Source of the DNA: Qipengyuania aurantiaca
Lineage (GTDB): Bacteria > Pseudomonadota > Alphaproteobacteria > Sphingomonadales > Sphingomonadaceae
Direction: 5' to 3'
Assembly (NCBI RefSeq): GCF_019711375.1
Contig: NZ_CP081295.1
Coordinates: 1,240,001-1,304,000 of the forward strand
DNA: 64,000 bases
Shown: one piece after another, positions 25,813 to 35,457 of the stretch
Layout: each line of letters begins with the position of its first letter
How positions within the stretch are numbered: position 1 is the first letter of the stretch
The notes under the pieces: model-generated
Told to the model about the DNA's origin: nothing
Database searches by the model: none
What the model saw: the letters and a program-made list of their open reading frames with translations, nothing else
Made by a program: the position numbers and the translations under genes

Positions 25813-27927
25813 TCAGAAATCGGCTGAGATGCTGGCCTTAATCGTGCGTGGGGTCCCTTGAAGCAGTGCGGCCGAGAAGGCGTCGAACGCGCTGGCCCAG
25901 TACTTTTCGTTCGCTATGTTGTCGGCCGAGAGGCGGAGCGTGACCGGCGTGTCGCCCGCCGCGAAAACGTAGCGCGCACCGAGGTCGATACGCGTCCAGC
26001 TGTCGAGTTCGAGCGTGTTGGCGGCATCGACCCACTGCGGACCGGTGTGCACGGCACGCGCCGTGAACGTTACGCCCGGCACAAAGCCAAGGTCCCACTC
26101 AATGTCTGCATTGGCGGTATATTCGGGAACGCCAGGCACGTCGTTGCCGCTGTCGAGCTCCGCATCGGTAAGAGCTGCGCCGCCGATCAGCCTCAGGCTG
26201 GGGGTCAGGTCGCCGTTGACCGTGAACTCGAGGCCCCGGTGGCGCTGATCTCCGAGGTATCCGAAGCTGCCATCGGTCAGCACGCCCTCGCCGGGGCGCT
26301 CGAGTCGGTAGCCGCCCAAGCCGACGAAAACGTTGCCGAGTGCAAGCTTGCCGCCAACCTCGTATTGCAGCGACTTGCGCGGCGCGAGCACCTCTCCCGG
26401 ATTGCTGACGAGCGCCGGATCGAGGGGCGCTGTTGGACCCTGCTGCAGCGCCTCGATCCGGTTGCCGTATAGCGACAGGCCATCGAAGGGTTTCAGCACC
26501 ACGCCGATCACGGGCGTGACTGCGCTTTCATCGTATTCGGTCGCCAGGTCGCCGCCGAAATAGCTGTAGCTTTTCACATTGATCGATTGCAGGCGCAGGC
26601 CCGCGGTGACCTGCAATCGGTCTTCGATCATACCGATCGTATCCGATGCGAATGCACTCCATAGGCGCGTGCGCGAAATCGGGAAGGGATCATCGAGGTC
26701 GCCGCCGACGAGGGTCGAGGAGGGCAGTTCGACCTGCGGAGTGTCGTAGAGATTGGTGGCGTAGCCGGCAAAACCCGGCCCGTAGCGAAAATCATAGGCA
26801 TTGCGATTCACCTGCCAGCTGGCATTGCCGCCGAAATTGAACTCATGGGTCACGATCTCGCCCAGCTTGGCGCGGATGCCAGCTTCTAGCGCTTCGTTGT
26901 TGTCGGTCCGCGGGACGAACAGCGCCGTGCCATTGGCAGCACCGCTGGCGGCATCAAGAACGGTGATGCCGCCGTAAATGCCTTCCTCGCGCCCGTCGCG
27001 CGCACCGGCCCTGAAGTATGCCAGCGCATTGTCGGAAAGATCGGACTCCACGGCCAGCGTGCCGAAGACATCGCGCATTTCGGTGTAGGTGAAATCCTGC
27101 GCATAGTTCGCATCGCCATCCGGAACGGCGGGGATGGTTGCGCTTCCGACGGTGACTTTCGGTCGCAAGGCGTCGATCCGGACATTCTGGAACGCCAGGT
27201 CGAGAGATGCCCGAAGCGGGCCACTCTCATAGTCGATCGCACCGCCCACGACCTGCGTGCGGCGGTCTTCACGGTCGATCGAAGTTTCGCCGTCACGATA
27301 GGCTGCGTTCAGGCGAACGCCCCATTCGCCGTTCTGGCCAAAGCGGCGAGCGACATCGAAGCTGCCGCCGAAGTGGGAATTCTCGCTGGCTGAAATGGTA
27401 ACTCGATTGAGATCAGTGTTTCCGGTCCGCTTGAGTTGCAGATTGACGCTTCCGCCGAGTCCCGATCCGCCCGGTGCTGCACCGTTCAGGAAGGCGCTGG
27501 CACCATTGAGGACCTGGACGCTTTCAAACAATTCAGGTGCGACCAACTGGCGCGGTGTGATCCCGTATAGGCCGTTGAGACCTACATCATCGCCGAACAG
27601 GGTGAAGCCGCGGATCACGAACTGCTCGGAGGCGTTGCCGAAGCCGTAAGTGGTCCGAATGGTCGGGTCATTTTCCAGTACATCGCCCAGCGAGCGAGGT
27701 TGCTGATTGAGGATCAGGCTCTGGTCATAAGAACGGATTGCGAAGGGCAGGTCCTCTGCCGGCTTGTCGCCAAGCACACCGGCGCTGCCACCATTAACGA
27801 CCTCGGTTTCGTTGTTACGCTGGGCGGTCACGACGATCACGTCGTCCGCTTGTTGCTCCTGCGCCTGCGCCGAGGTGGCGAGCGAAATGCCGAGAGCGAA
27901 GATGGAAATCCGGGAATAGCGGTTCAT
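25813..27927 (-). CDS. TonB-dependent siderophore receptor
   Basis: A 704-residue outer-membrane receptor with a 22-residue signal peptide, a TonB-box-like DVIVVTAQ, a plug domain (LPFAIRSYDQSLILNQQPRSLGDVLENDP, FVIRGFTLFGDDVGLNGLYG) and a 22-strand-type barrel ending in Phe (KASISADF). The plug motifs and length match ferric-siderophore receptors. It lacks the N-terminal signalling extension used by sigma-regulated receptors. It is third in the operon PepSY protein, small membrane protein, receptor, with a Fur box at the head, so it should be induced by iron starvation. The exact siderophore cannot be told. Confidence 0.95.
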   Translation of the reverse strand: MNRYSRISIFALGISLATSAQAQEQQADDVIVVTAQRNNETEVVNGGSAGVLGDKPAEDLPFAIRSYDQSLILNQQPRSLGDVLENDPTIRTTYGFGNASEQFVIRGFTLFGDDVGLNGLYGITPRQLVAPELFESVQVLNGASAFLNGAAPGGSGLGGSVNLQLKRTGNTDLNRVTISASENSHFGGSFDVARRFGQNGEWGVRLNAAYRDGETSIDREDRRTQVVGGAIDYESGPLRASLDLAFQNVRIDALRPKVTVGSATIPAVPDGDANYAQDFTYTEMRDVFGTLAVESDLSDNALAYFRAGARDGREEGIYGGITVLDAASGAANGTALFVPRTDNNEALEAGIRAKLGEIVTHEFNFGGNASWQVNRNAYDFRYGPGFAGYATNLYDTPQVELPSSTLVGGDLDDPFPISRTRLWSAFASDTIGMIEDRLQVTAGLRLQSINVKSYSYFGGDLATEYDESAVTPVIGVVLKPFDGLSLYGNRIEALQQGPTAPLDPALVSNPGEVLAPRKSLQYEVGGKLALGNVFVGLGGYRLERPGEGVLTDGSFGYLGDQRHRGLEFTVNGDLTPSLRLIGGAALTDAELDSGNDVPGVPEYTANADIEWDLGFVPGVTFTARAVHTGPQWVDAANTLELDSWTRIDLGARYVFAAGDTPVTLRLSADNIANEKYWASAFDAFSAALLQGTPRTIKASISADF

Positions 27928-27957
27928 TGCGATCGTCTTTCGTGAATAGAGACGCGA

Positions 27958-28143
27958 TTAATTCGGTGAGCGGCGAAGCAGCACTGCGGCTATGGTGAAG
28001 GGGGCAAGACCGACCAGCAGCCATGCGAAAAAATCGCCAAGGCCATCGCCCGTCAGACCGAGGAAGAGCCCCAACAGGGAAGATGCGCCAATTGCGGCCG
28101 GAACTGCGAAAATGGTGCGCCAGCGTCTGATTTGTCTTCTCAT
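27958..28143 (-). CDS. Small two-helix membrane protein of the iron-uptake operon (61 aa)
   Basis: A 61-residue protein with two hydrophobic helices (about 10-28 and 35-55) and a basic N-terminus (MRRQIRRWR). Its ATG overlaps the PepSY stop by four bases, and the receptor gene follows after 30 bases, so it belongs to the operon. Small proteins of this kind commonly accompany PepSY proteins in sphingomonad siderophore loci. Function unknown. Confidence 0.8.
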   Translation of the reverse strand: MRRQIRRWRTIFAVPAAIGASSLLGLFLGLTGDGLGDFFAWLLVGLAPFTIAAVLLRRSPN

Positions 28144-29297
28144 GACGAAGCCCTTGCAGCCGCGCCGGTTCGGATTTCCTCGATCCGGCGCTCGACTTCA
28201 CCCGGCTTGCGGCGAAGGAAGAGAATGATGCCGGTCCACAAAACCCAGATCGTTGCGAGAGTCAGGGCGGCCCAGATAAGCTTGAGCGGAAGGCCGCCGT
28301 AATCACCGAAGTGGAGCGGTTTCGACATCATCAGCGCCTGGTTGATTACCGGCATGGTTCGAGCATCAGTAAGTTCGCTAGTCGCCGCGTCGACGAGTGC
28401 CGGTGTCAGGAGGTGCTGCGTTACTGGGCGATCGCCTTGGAAGAATATCGCGTAGTGATGGCCGGACGACCAGGCTCCGCCCGGGAAGCCGATGAACTGG
28501 GGACTGCGGCCGGGAAGGGCCTGCTGGGCGGCCGACATCGCTTCGTCGATCGAGCCGTAGTCTGCAGGTGCCAGCGCAGGAGTTCCTGCATAGGCATCCG
28601 TCATGCGGGCGATCTGGCCATCGCGCCAGTTCTCGGTAAGCGGATCGGCAAAAGCATTGATTGCGCCCGTAAGGGCAATCACTAGCATCCAGCCCAGTGC
28701 GACGATGCCCAGAAAATTGTGCTGGTCCAGCCGGCGCAGACGCTTGCTGCGACGTTTCCTCACGGTACCGAACGGCAGTTTGCGCATGAACGGGGCGTAA
28801 AGCACGACGCCGGAGATCAGTGCGACCACCAGCAATATGCCCATCGCTCCCAAGGTCAACATGCCGGGCAGGCCGAGGAACATGTCGGTGTGCAGCTGGA
28901 GCAGAAAGTCCATAGATGCATTGCCGGGCGCGGGACCCATTGACGCGCCGGTCGTACGGTCGAGGAAAAGCAGCGTCATGTCCTCGCCCGCAGCGTCGGG
29001 CGTCGGGCCTGTAGTCACGGTCAGCAAGGAGCTGTCCTGACTGAAGGCCATGAACAGCGGCACTTGGCCCGGCCTTTCGGCAAGCGCTCGGTCGAGCATG
29101 ACGTCAAGGGAAAGCCCGCCTTCAGCAGAAGCTGTGCCCGACAATGCAGTTTCGGCGTCTTCGCCCATCACTGCATCGATTTCGTCGTGAAAGATGAGCG
29201 GCAAGCCCGTCACGCACAGCATCAGCAGGAACGCCGTCGGAATCAGGCTGCTCCACTTATGGATGAGGTACCAATTTCGAATGGCGTTGCGGGACAT
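28140..29297 (-). CDS. PepSY-associated transmembrane protein (putative ferric-siderophore reductase)
   Basis: A 385-residue inner-membrane protein of the PepSY_TM family. The first helix follows IRNWYLIHKWSS with the family's HxW-type His. A large periplasmic PepSY segment, a central pair of helices (GMLTLGAMGILLVVALISGVVLYAPFMRKLPFG, RRLDQHNFLGIVALGWMLVIALTGAI... given in outline) and a C-terminal helix before a basic tail follow. Conserved His residues in the helices suggest haem binding; some relatives reduce iron from siderophores. ATG at 29295-29297 is chosen because the alternative upstream start lies inside the Fur box. First gene of the operon. Confidence 0.9.
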   Translation of the reverse strand: MSRNAIRNWYLIHKWSSLIPTAFLLMLCVTGLPLIFHDEIDAVMGEDAETALSGTASAEGGLSLDVMLDRALAERPGQVPLFMAFSQDSSLLTVTTGPTPDAAGEDMTLLFLDRTTGASMGPAPGNASMDFLLQLHTDMFLGLPGMLTLGAMGILLVVALISGVVLYAPFMRKLPFGTVRKRRSKRLRRLDQHNFLGIVALGWMLVIALTGAINAFADPLTENWRDGQIARMTDAYAGTPALAPADYGSIDEAMSAAQQALPGRSPQFIGFPGGAWSSGHHYAIFFQGDRPVTQHLLTPALVDAATSELTDARTMPVINQALMMSKPLHFGDYGGLPLKLIWAALTLATIWVLWTGIILFLRRKPGEVERRIEEIRTGAAARASS

Positions 29298-29331
29298 GCG
29301 AGCCCAGCTACATAGCCACAAGATTCGCGTC

Positions 29332-29350
29332 AATGAGAATAATTCTCAAT
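29332..29350. promoter_or_regulatory. Fur box
   Basis: AATGAGAATAATTCTCAAT contains a perfect 7-base dyad TGAGAAT-A-ATTCTCA, close to the classical Fur-binding arrangement of inverted hexamers. It lies 35 bases upstream of the PepSY gene start, at the head of a TonB-receptor operon, where Fur repression is expected. Confidence 0.85.
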
Positions 29351-29528
29351 AGCAATTAGCCTGTTCTGCCGGGGCCGCGTTGTTGGCCATCGCCATTGTT
29401 TGGCTGTCTTGAACGACAGCCATCTCGGCCTGAATTCTGAAAAGCAGACTGTCTGCTAACGGCCCAAACGCCGCCATTTGAAACCAACCTCGCTTCTAAT
29501 CGCTGACTCCTTCGAAACGGAGACACGC

Positions 29529-30362
29529 ATGGCAGCACGCGCATATTGGCAGGGACAGATCAGGCTAGCGCTCGTCTCGATCCCGGTGGAGATCTACTCG
29601 GCGTCCAAAACGGGCGCAAAGATCAGCTTCAACCAGATCCACGAGCCCAGCGGCAAGAGGATCAAGTACGAGAAGGTCGTGCCTGGCATCGGCCCGGTCG
29701 ATCGCGACGAGATTATCAAGGGATACGAGGTTTCCAGGGGCGAATACGTCCTGCTGGAGGAAGAGGAGATCGAGGCGGTCAAGATAGAGAGCCGCAAAAC
29801 GTTGGAGTTGGTGCAGTTCGTCGATAGCTGCGAGATCGACCCGCTCTATTTCGAAAAGCCCTATTACGTCGCGCCCAAGGACGAGCTGGCAGAAGAAGCC
29901 TTCGTCGTTCTGCGCGAAGCGCTCCGCAAGGCGGGTAAGGTGGCGCTCGGCCAGTTGTCGGTGCGTGGTTCGGAAAAGCTCGTCGCCATCAAGCCATGCG
30001 GCAAGGGCCTGCTGCTGGAAACGCTGCGCTACTCCGACGAGGTGCGCAATGGACAAGCCTTCTTCGCGGATATCGACGATTCCAAGCCGAAGAAGGAGCT
30101 GCTCGACCTCGCCACCACGCTCATCGAACAGAAAAGCGCCCCCTTCGAGGCAAGCGAATTCGAGGACCGCTATGTCGATGCGCTGAGAAAGCTGATAGAC
30201 AAGAAAGCGAAATCGAAAAGCAACAAGGCGATTATCGAGGATGCAGGCGATCCCGAGGCATCGGGCGGCAATGTAATAGAACTGATGGCAGCGCTCAAGA
30301 AATCCGTAGACGGCAAGGCGAGCAAACCGAAGGCGGCGGCAAAGCGCAAGAAGAGCGCCTGA
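29529..30362 (+). CDS. ku: Non-homologous end-joining protein Ku
   Basis: A 277-residue bacterial Ku that forms a homodimeric ring on double-strand DNA ends and recruits LigD. The core begins ARAYWQGQIRLALVSIPVEIYSA and shows KISFNQIHEPSGKRIKYEK, the family's LxxxVDxxEIDPLYFEKPYYVAP region and a Lys-rich C-terminal tail (KASKPKAAAKRKKSA) typical for DNA-end contacts. ATG at 29529 is preceded by GGAGAC; an upstream in-frame ATG adds 17 unlikely residues. It is followed by ligD after one base. Confidence 0.97.
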   Translation: MAARAYWQGQIRLALVSIPVEIYSASKTGAKISFNQIHEPSGKRIKYEKVVPGIGPVDRDEIIKGYEVSRGEYVLLEEEEIEAVKIESRKTLELVQFVDSCEIDPLYFEKPYYVAPKDELAEEAFVVLREALRKAGKVALGQLSVRGSEKLVAIKPCGKGLLLETLRYSDEVRNGQAFFADIDDSKPKKELLDLATTLIEQKSAPFEASEFEDRYVDALRKLIDKKAKSKSNKAIIEDAGDPEASGGNVIELMAALKKSVDGKASKPKAAAKRKKSA

Positions 30363-30363
30363 G

Positions 30364-32904
30364 GTGGCGCGCTCGAAAAAGGCCACCGGTGCGCCGGCGG
30401 ACCCGCTCGCGACTTACAACGCTAAGCGCAATTTCGCAAAGACGCCCGAGCCCTCGGGCGGGCCCCAGAGCAGCGAAAGCGGTGACCTTTTCATCGTGCA
30501 GAAACACGATGCGACGCGGTTGCATTGGGACCTGCGGCTGGAAGTGGACGGCGTGCTCAAGAGCTGGGCGGTGACAAAGGGCCCCTCTCACGACCCCGAT
30601 ATCAAGCGGCTAGCAGTGCGGACCGAAGACCACCCGATGTCCTACGCCGAGTTCGAGGGGACCATCCCTAGGGGCGAATACGGCGGCGGCACGGTCATGC
30701 TATGGGACCGCGGCAGCTGGGCCCCAATCGAAGGCAAGAGCGCCAGCAATCTCGACGAGGGGCACCTGCATTTTACGCTTCAGGGTGAGCGGATGAAGGG
30801 CGAATGGCTACTCATCCGGCTGAAGACGAGACCCGGCGAAAAGCGCGAGAACTGGCTGCTACGCAAGCTGCAGGACAGTCATGTCGAACAGGGTGATGCG
30901 CTGGTGGAGCGCGAGCTAACTAGCGTGCTCACCGGTCGCTCGATAGCGGAAATCGCGGCTGGTAAGGGCGGCGAGTTCCCCCTGGCGGGCAAGAAGGACG
31001 ATGTCTTCCTTGCGCAGATGAATAAGGCCGCCGCGCACAATGCTTCGAAGACGAAACCGCGAAAGAGACACAAGGCCGTGCCCTTGCCAAAATTTCGCAA
31101 GCCGCAGCTCGCCACGCTCGTCGACGAAGTGCCTGCCGGCAACGGATGGATGCACGAGATCAAGTTCGATGGATACCGCACCATGGTGGCTGCGAAGGGC
31201 GAGGAGGTGCGCGTCTATACCCGCAGCGGCAAGGACTGGACCGACAAGTTCGCCGCGCTGGTCGAAGCGATTGCCGCGCTCAACCTGCCAGCTTGCCTGA
31301 TCGACGGCGAAATCGTCGCTTACGACAGCAAGGGCAATCCCGATTTCTCGACCCTGCAGGCGGTGCTCAAGCGCGGCCATGGTAGCCAGTCGAAGGCGGA
31401 CAAGCTGGCCTTCCACGCTTTCGATCTGGTCGAACTGGATGGCGAAGACCTCGCGCCGCTAAGCAATATAGAGCGCAAGGAGCGGCTCGAGGCGCTGCTC
31501 GCCACCGCCGAGCCGCCTGTCCATGTGGCCGAGCACGTGATCGGGTGGGGGGAGAAGCTCTATGATGCGATGTGCCGGGCGGGGCAGGAAGGCATAATCG
31601 CTAAGAAGCTCGACGCGAAATACCGCCACGCGCGCAGCAAGGCCTGGGTCAAGGTGAAGTGCACCAGACGGCAGGAGTTCGTCATCGTCGGCTGGAAAAA
31701 ATCCGCCGCGAAGGGCCGCCCCTTCGCCTCGTTGCTGCTGGCGCAGAACGAAGGCGGCAAGCTGGTATACAAGGGCAATGTCGGCACCGGCTTCACCACG
31801 GACGAGATGGACGACCTCGCGGCGAAAATGCGGCGGCTAGGGCGCAAGACCCCGCCGGTGGAGACCGACTTGGCCAGTGCGAAGGGTGTCACCTGGCTGA
31901 CCCCGAAGCTGGTGGCGGAGATTGCCTTTGCCGAGTTCACCGCTGACGGCAACGTTCGCCACGGCAGTTATCTTGGCCTCCGATCGGATAAGCCGGCGAA
32001 AGCGGTGAGACCGGAAAAGCCCGCCAGTGGTTCCAAATCCAAATCTCAAGTGAAAATCTCCAGCCCCGAGCGGGTCATCTTTCCGGACAGCGGACAGAAG
32101 AAAGGCGAACTCGCCGATTACTACCGGACCGTCGCCGGCATCATGTTGCCCTTTGCCGGCCGTCGCCCGGTCAGCCTAGTGCGCTGTCCGCAGGGGCGGG
32201 CGAAGAAGTGCTTTTTTCAGAAGCACGATAGCGGCAGTTTCGGTGACGCGGTGCACCATGTCCCGATCCGCGAGAAGGACGGCGGGACTGAGGATTACCT
32301 CTACGTGGAGGATGCGCGGGGCATCCTGCAATGCGTCCAGATGGGGACGATCGAATTCCACGGCTGGGCCTCGCGCAGCGACGATGTCGAGGCGCCCGAT
32401 CGCGTGATTTTCGACCTCGACCCCGACGAAGGTCTCGATTTTAAGGACGTCAAGCAAGCCGCTCGCGACATCCGCGCGCGATTGAGCGACATCGGTCTCG
32501 TGAGTTTCGCCATGCTGTCTGGCGGGAAGGGCGTCCACGTGGTGGTGCCGCTTTCACGCGGTCACGGTTGGGAAGCACACAAGGACTTCGCCCGCCGCTT
32601 TGCCGAGGCGCTCAGCCTGGCCGAGCCGGAGCGCTTCACCGCCACGATGAGCAAGGCCAAGCGCAAGGGAAGAATTTTCATCGACTGGCTGCGCAACCAG
32701 CGTGGCAGCACCGCCGTCCTGCCCTATTCCGCGCGCGCCCGTAGCGGTGCCCCGGTGGCGGCACCGATTGGATGGAACGAGCTCAAAGAGATGCAGGATG
32801 CTAAGCCATTCACCATTGACGATGTTGCCGCGCTGATTGATCGGGCCGCGAGCAAAGAGCTATCGGGATGGGGCTTCGCCGAGCAAAGACTTCCAAACGT
32901 TTAG
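30364..32904 (+). CDS. ligD: ATP-dependent DNA ligase D
   Basis: An 846-residue three-domain end-joining enzyme. The 3'-phosphoesterase domain lies at about 40-155 (FIVQKHDATRLHWDLRLE, FEGTIPRGEYGGG). The ATP-dependent ligase domain spans about 240-550, with adenylated Lys267 in EIKFDGYR and KVKCTRRQEFVIVGW. The polymerase/primase domain spans about 570-840 (RVIFPDSG, VIFDLDPDEG, SGGKGVHVVVPL). The domain order PE-LIG-POL differs from the mycobacterial order and is common in proteobacteria. The start is GTG, one base after the ku stop, so Ku and LigD are co-expressed and sufficient for NHEJ. Confidence 0.97.
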   Translation: MARSKKATGAPADPLATYNAKRNFAKTPEPSGGPQSSESGDLFIVQKHDATRLHWDLRLEVDGVLKSWAVTKGPSHDPDIKRLAVRTEDHPMSYAEFEGTIPRGEYGGGTVMLWDRGSWAPIEGKSASNLDEGHLHFTLQGERMKGEWLLIRLKTRPGEKRENWLLRKLQDSHVEQGDALVERELTSVLTGRSIAEIAAGKGGEFPLAGKKDDVFLAQMNKAAAHNASKTKPRKRHKAVPLPKFRKPQLATLVDEVPAGNGWMHEIKFDGYRTMVAAKGEEVRVYTRSGKDWTDKFAALVEAIAALNLPACLIDGEIVAYDSKGNPDFSTLQAVLKRGHGSQSKADKLAFHAFDLVELDGEDLAPLSNIERKERLEALLATAEPPVHVAEHVIGWGEKLYDAMCRAGQEGIIAKKLDAKYRHARSKAWVKVKCTRRQEFVIVGWKKSAAKGRPFASLLLAQNEGGKLVYKGNVGTGFTTDEMDDLAAKMRRLGRKTPPVETDLASAKGVTWLTPKLVAEIAFAEFTADGNVRHGSYLGLRSDKPAKAVRPEKPASGSKSKSQVKISSPERVIFPDSGQKKGELADYYRTVAGIMLPFAGRRPVSLVRCPQGRAKKCFFQKHDSGSFGDAVHHVPIREKDGGTEDYLYVEDARGILQCVQMGTIEFHGWASRSDDVEAPDRVIFDLDPDEGLDFKDVKQAARDIRARLSDIGLVSFAMLSGGKGVHVVVPLSRGHGWEAHKDFARRFAEALSLAEPERFTATMSKAKRKGRIFIDWLRNQRGSTAVLPYSARARSGAPVAAPIGWNELKEMQDAKPFTIDDVAALIDRAASKELSGWGFAEQRLPNV

Positions 32905-33435
32905 GGTGGGTAGCATGCACGCTAACCAACGTCGGAATACGGCGTAATCCAATCGAAAGCGGACTGTCCGCAATCGGCTCCATAAGCTGCCGCATTGGGG
33001 TTTGTCGCTGAACGACCGAAATTGGAGCCGATAGCGGTTTGTCCGGTATTGGTGCTTTGGCCCTGCATAGCCGACATTCGGCTAACGACCCGATTGCGGA
33101 CCTTAGTGGTTTGGCACGCTTTTTCCGTAAGTTGACATTCCCGACAAACCGGGTGTTCCAGCTAAGTGCCTTATTGCGAAGAGCGGCAATTTTTGCGGCA
33201 ATGCCCATAAGCTGACAATCGCTTTTTTCGTCGATGCTTCGTTGGCTGGCGAATTTTCGCTGAAGTCATCGCGCCCTTCTTCCGGTTTATGAAGCGGGCA
33301 TCGGCGGCGAAGGACTTTCGAATGAAGATAAATCAGGATTGGCCGGTTCGTGATCTGATCGGCCAAATGCAGCTTCATTGTCCGACACAATTGATACAAT
33401 TACTGAAATCCTCCTGACAAGCTGAGGTATAAGAG
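32905..33435. other. 531-base intergenic region with degenerate repeats
   Basis: No supported gene; a 98-codon minus-strand frame is not protein-like. The left 290 bases hold at least four diverged copies of one sequence (see the repeat entry). The right part is less GC-rich and presumably carries the promoter of the histidine kinase gene. Confidence 0.6.
32950..33240. repeat. Cluster of degenerate intergenic repeats (copy B and relatives)
   Basis: The core CATAAGCTGACATT recurs in diverged form at about 32981 (CATAAGCTGCCGCATT), 33066 (CATAGCCGACATT), 33126 (CGTAAGTTGACATT) and 33206 (CATAAGCTGACAAT). Each is preceded by AGCGG and TTTG/TCCG-type motifs. Unit spacing is irregular (60-85 bases). 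Relatives occur at 18580-18660, 25772-25812 and 40445-40580. Confidence 0.55.
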
Positions 33436-35457
33436 GTGAGCGGTCATCAGCCAATTTCGTCGAGAGCCATTCATATCATGTCAGGCCATGCAAACTGGGA
33501 AAAATCTATATTCGATCCAGTGGTATTAGGAGCGCTGAGCGAGGGTCTAATTGTCCTCGACGCACAGAAACGCGTACTCGGTGCAAGCCAGCGCGCGATC
33601 GATCTCCTGTGGCAGCCAGCCGGGGTCCCGGACTTTACGGGCGAGGCCATCGACGGCCTTATCGATCGAATGATTGAAAGCGGCTTCATTGTCCTGCCCG
33701 ATGGAGTGGAGCAGGAAGAGTATCGGCAGCTTATGATTGCCGGTATCGAGAACGATACGAAGAATATCCGTGTCGGTCGGCGGGATGACATCCCGTTGCG
33801 GGTATCATGCACGAAACTGCCGGACGATCGCACGGTCATCGGAATTGTCGAGCATGTCACCAAACTGCTTGAACCGGTGGCAACCGGCACGGCCACGTCG
33901 AAGTTTTCGGGGAGACTGCCCGTGGTCGTTGCGCGGGAAGGATTCGACGTCCCTCCGCAACTGGCCGAGGCTCTCGAATATCTCGAAGAAGGGTTTGCGC
34001 TCTACGATGCGGACGATCGCTTCGTTCTTTGCAATCGCAAATTCTGCGAACTGCTTTTTGTGGATCCAGATGCTCGGCCGCGACCGGGCGAATTGATGGA
34101 CGATATCGTCCTGCGCGCCGGTCGCACCAATGCGAGCGCGGGAAAGCCGGAAGGCATGACCATCGAAGAGTACGCAGCCGCCTCCACCGCCAGCTTCAAG
34201 GCGCTGACCAAGGGCCAGCATTACGAGCTCGATGACGGCAAGATCATGGAAGTGAGCGGCTATCGCACGGCGAACGGAGGCTCGCTGTTTACCACGCTGG
34301 ATGTGACGCAGCGCGAGGAGGCGGCGTTGGAAGCGGAGCGCCAGCGGCTGATTGCGCATCAGAACGAAAAATTGTCTGCGCTCGGGGAATTGTTGGCCGG
34401 AGTAGCTCACGAACTCAACAACCCCCTTTCCATCGTCGTGGGTTTCTCGCAGATGCTTGAAGGGCAGCTGCAAGATCCGCAACAATTGCGGCGCATCGGC
34501 AAGATCCGGACTGCGGCCGAACGCAGCGCGCGGATCGTGAAAACCTTCCTGGCCATGGCGCGGCAGAGACCTGCTCGTATCGAGCTGGTCGATCCGCGTG
34601 AGATCATCGAGAGCGCGGAAGAAATTGCTGCCTATGGGTTTCGTGCCGACGGGGGCAAGGTCATTTTCGATTTACAGCCGGGACTAAGTGCTGTGTCGGT
34701 CGACAAAGACCAGTTGATCCAGGTCGTTGCAAACTTGATTGTCAATGCCGAACAAGCCATGAAGGGTTTGCCCGGCCCTCTCACCATGACCCTTAGTGCG
34801 CGCCAAGTCGCAGGGACAATCGAACTGGTCGTGTCCGACAACGGCCCCGGCATGTCGGCAGAAACCCAGCGCCGCATATTCGAACCCTTTTTCACGACCA
34901 AGGATGTCGGTGAGGGCACAGGGTTTGGGCTGGCCTTTTGCCACCGCATCGTGACCGCTCACAATGGCTCGATAAAGGTTGTTTCGAAGGCCGGCATCGG
35001 CAGCAGTTTCATTTTGGCCTTGCCTAAGGCGAACCATTCAGCCGTCGCCCAACGAGCTTCCTCGGCGAGAAGCAGCCACCCTCCGATGAAGCTGCTGGTC
35101 GTGGACGACGAACGCGACGTAGCCGACCTGATCGTGGAAATGCTGTCGGAACGGGGTCATGACGCGCAAGCGGTCTATGGGCCCTTTGATGGCATTCGCA
35201 TCGCACAAAGCGAAACCTTCGATGCCATTATCTCTGATCTCAAAATGCCCGGAATGACCGGTGATAAGATGATGCAACACATCGTCGATACACGTCCCCA
35301 GCTTGCTGGCCGCTTCGGGTTCGTGACTGGCGACAGCCTCTCGGCGCGCGTTCACGAATTTCTCGCAGACGATGCATATCCCTATATTGAGAAGCCTATC
35401 GCAGCCGATGAACTCGACGGACTTGTTGCTCGTCTTGGCAGAAAGGCCAGATCGTGA
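33436..35457 (+). CDS. PAS-containing hybrid sensor histidine kinase
   Basis: A 673-residue soluble kinase without membrane helices. It has two PAS-like sensor regions (about 25-140, and 180-290 around LEYLEEGFALYDADDRFVLCN). A HisKA domain follows, with phosphoacceptor His325 in AGVAHELNNPLS. The HATPase domain has N-box ANLIVNAEQAM, DNGPGM and GEGTGFGLAF. A C-terminal receiver domain at about 550-670 has VVDDERD, the phosphoacceptor Asp in ISDLKMPG and the Lys in EKPI. Start is GTG at 33436; an ATG at 33478 is an alternative and neither has a strong ribosome site. Its stop overlaps the response regulator start, so the two form one signalling pair. Signal unknown. Confidence 0.93.
   Translation: MSGHQPISSRAIHIMSGHANWEKSIFDPVVLGALSEGLIVLDAQKRVLGASQRAIDLLWQPAGVPDFTGEAIDGLIDRMIESGFIVLPDGVEQEEYRQLMIAGIENDTKNIRVGRRDDIPLRVSCTKLPDDRTVIGIVEHVTKLLEPVATGTATSKFSGRLPVVVAREGFDVPPQLAEALEYLEEGFALYDADDRFVLCNRKFCELLFVDPDARPRPGELMDDIVLRAGRTNASAGKPEGMTIEEYAAASTASFKALTKGQHYELDDGKIMEVSGYRTANGGSLFTTLDVTQREEAALEAERQRLIAHQNEKLSALGELLAGVAHELNNPLSIVVGFSQMLEGQLQDPQQLRRIGKIRTAAERSARIVKTFLAMARQRPARIELVDPREIIESAEEIAAYGFRADGGKVIFDLQPGLSAVSVDKDQLIQVVANLIVNAEQAMKGLPGPLTMTLSARQVAGTIELVVSDNGPGMSAETQRRIFEPFFTTKDVGEGTGFGLAFCHRIVTAHNGSIKVVSKAGIGSSFILALPKANHSAVAQRASSARSSHPPMKLLVVDDERDVADLIVEMLSERGHDAQAVYGPFDGIRIAQSETFDAIISDLKMPGMTGDKMMQHIVDTRPQLAGRFGFVTGDSLSARVHEFLADDAYPYIEKPIAADELDGLVARLGRKARS

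Noticed and set aside
33103..33399. 98-codon minus-strand frame between ligD and the kinase
   Set aside because: Basic, low-quality sequence lying across the degenerate repeats; no ribosome site or recognisable motif.
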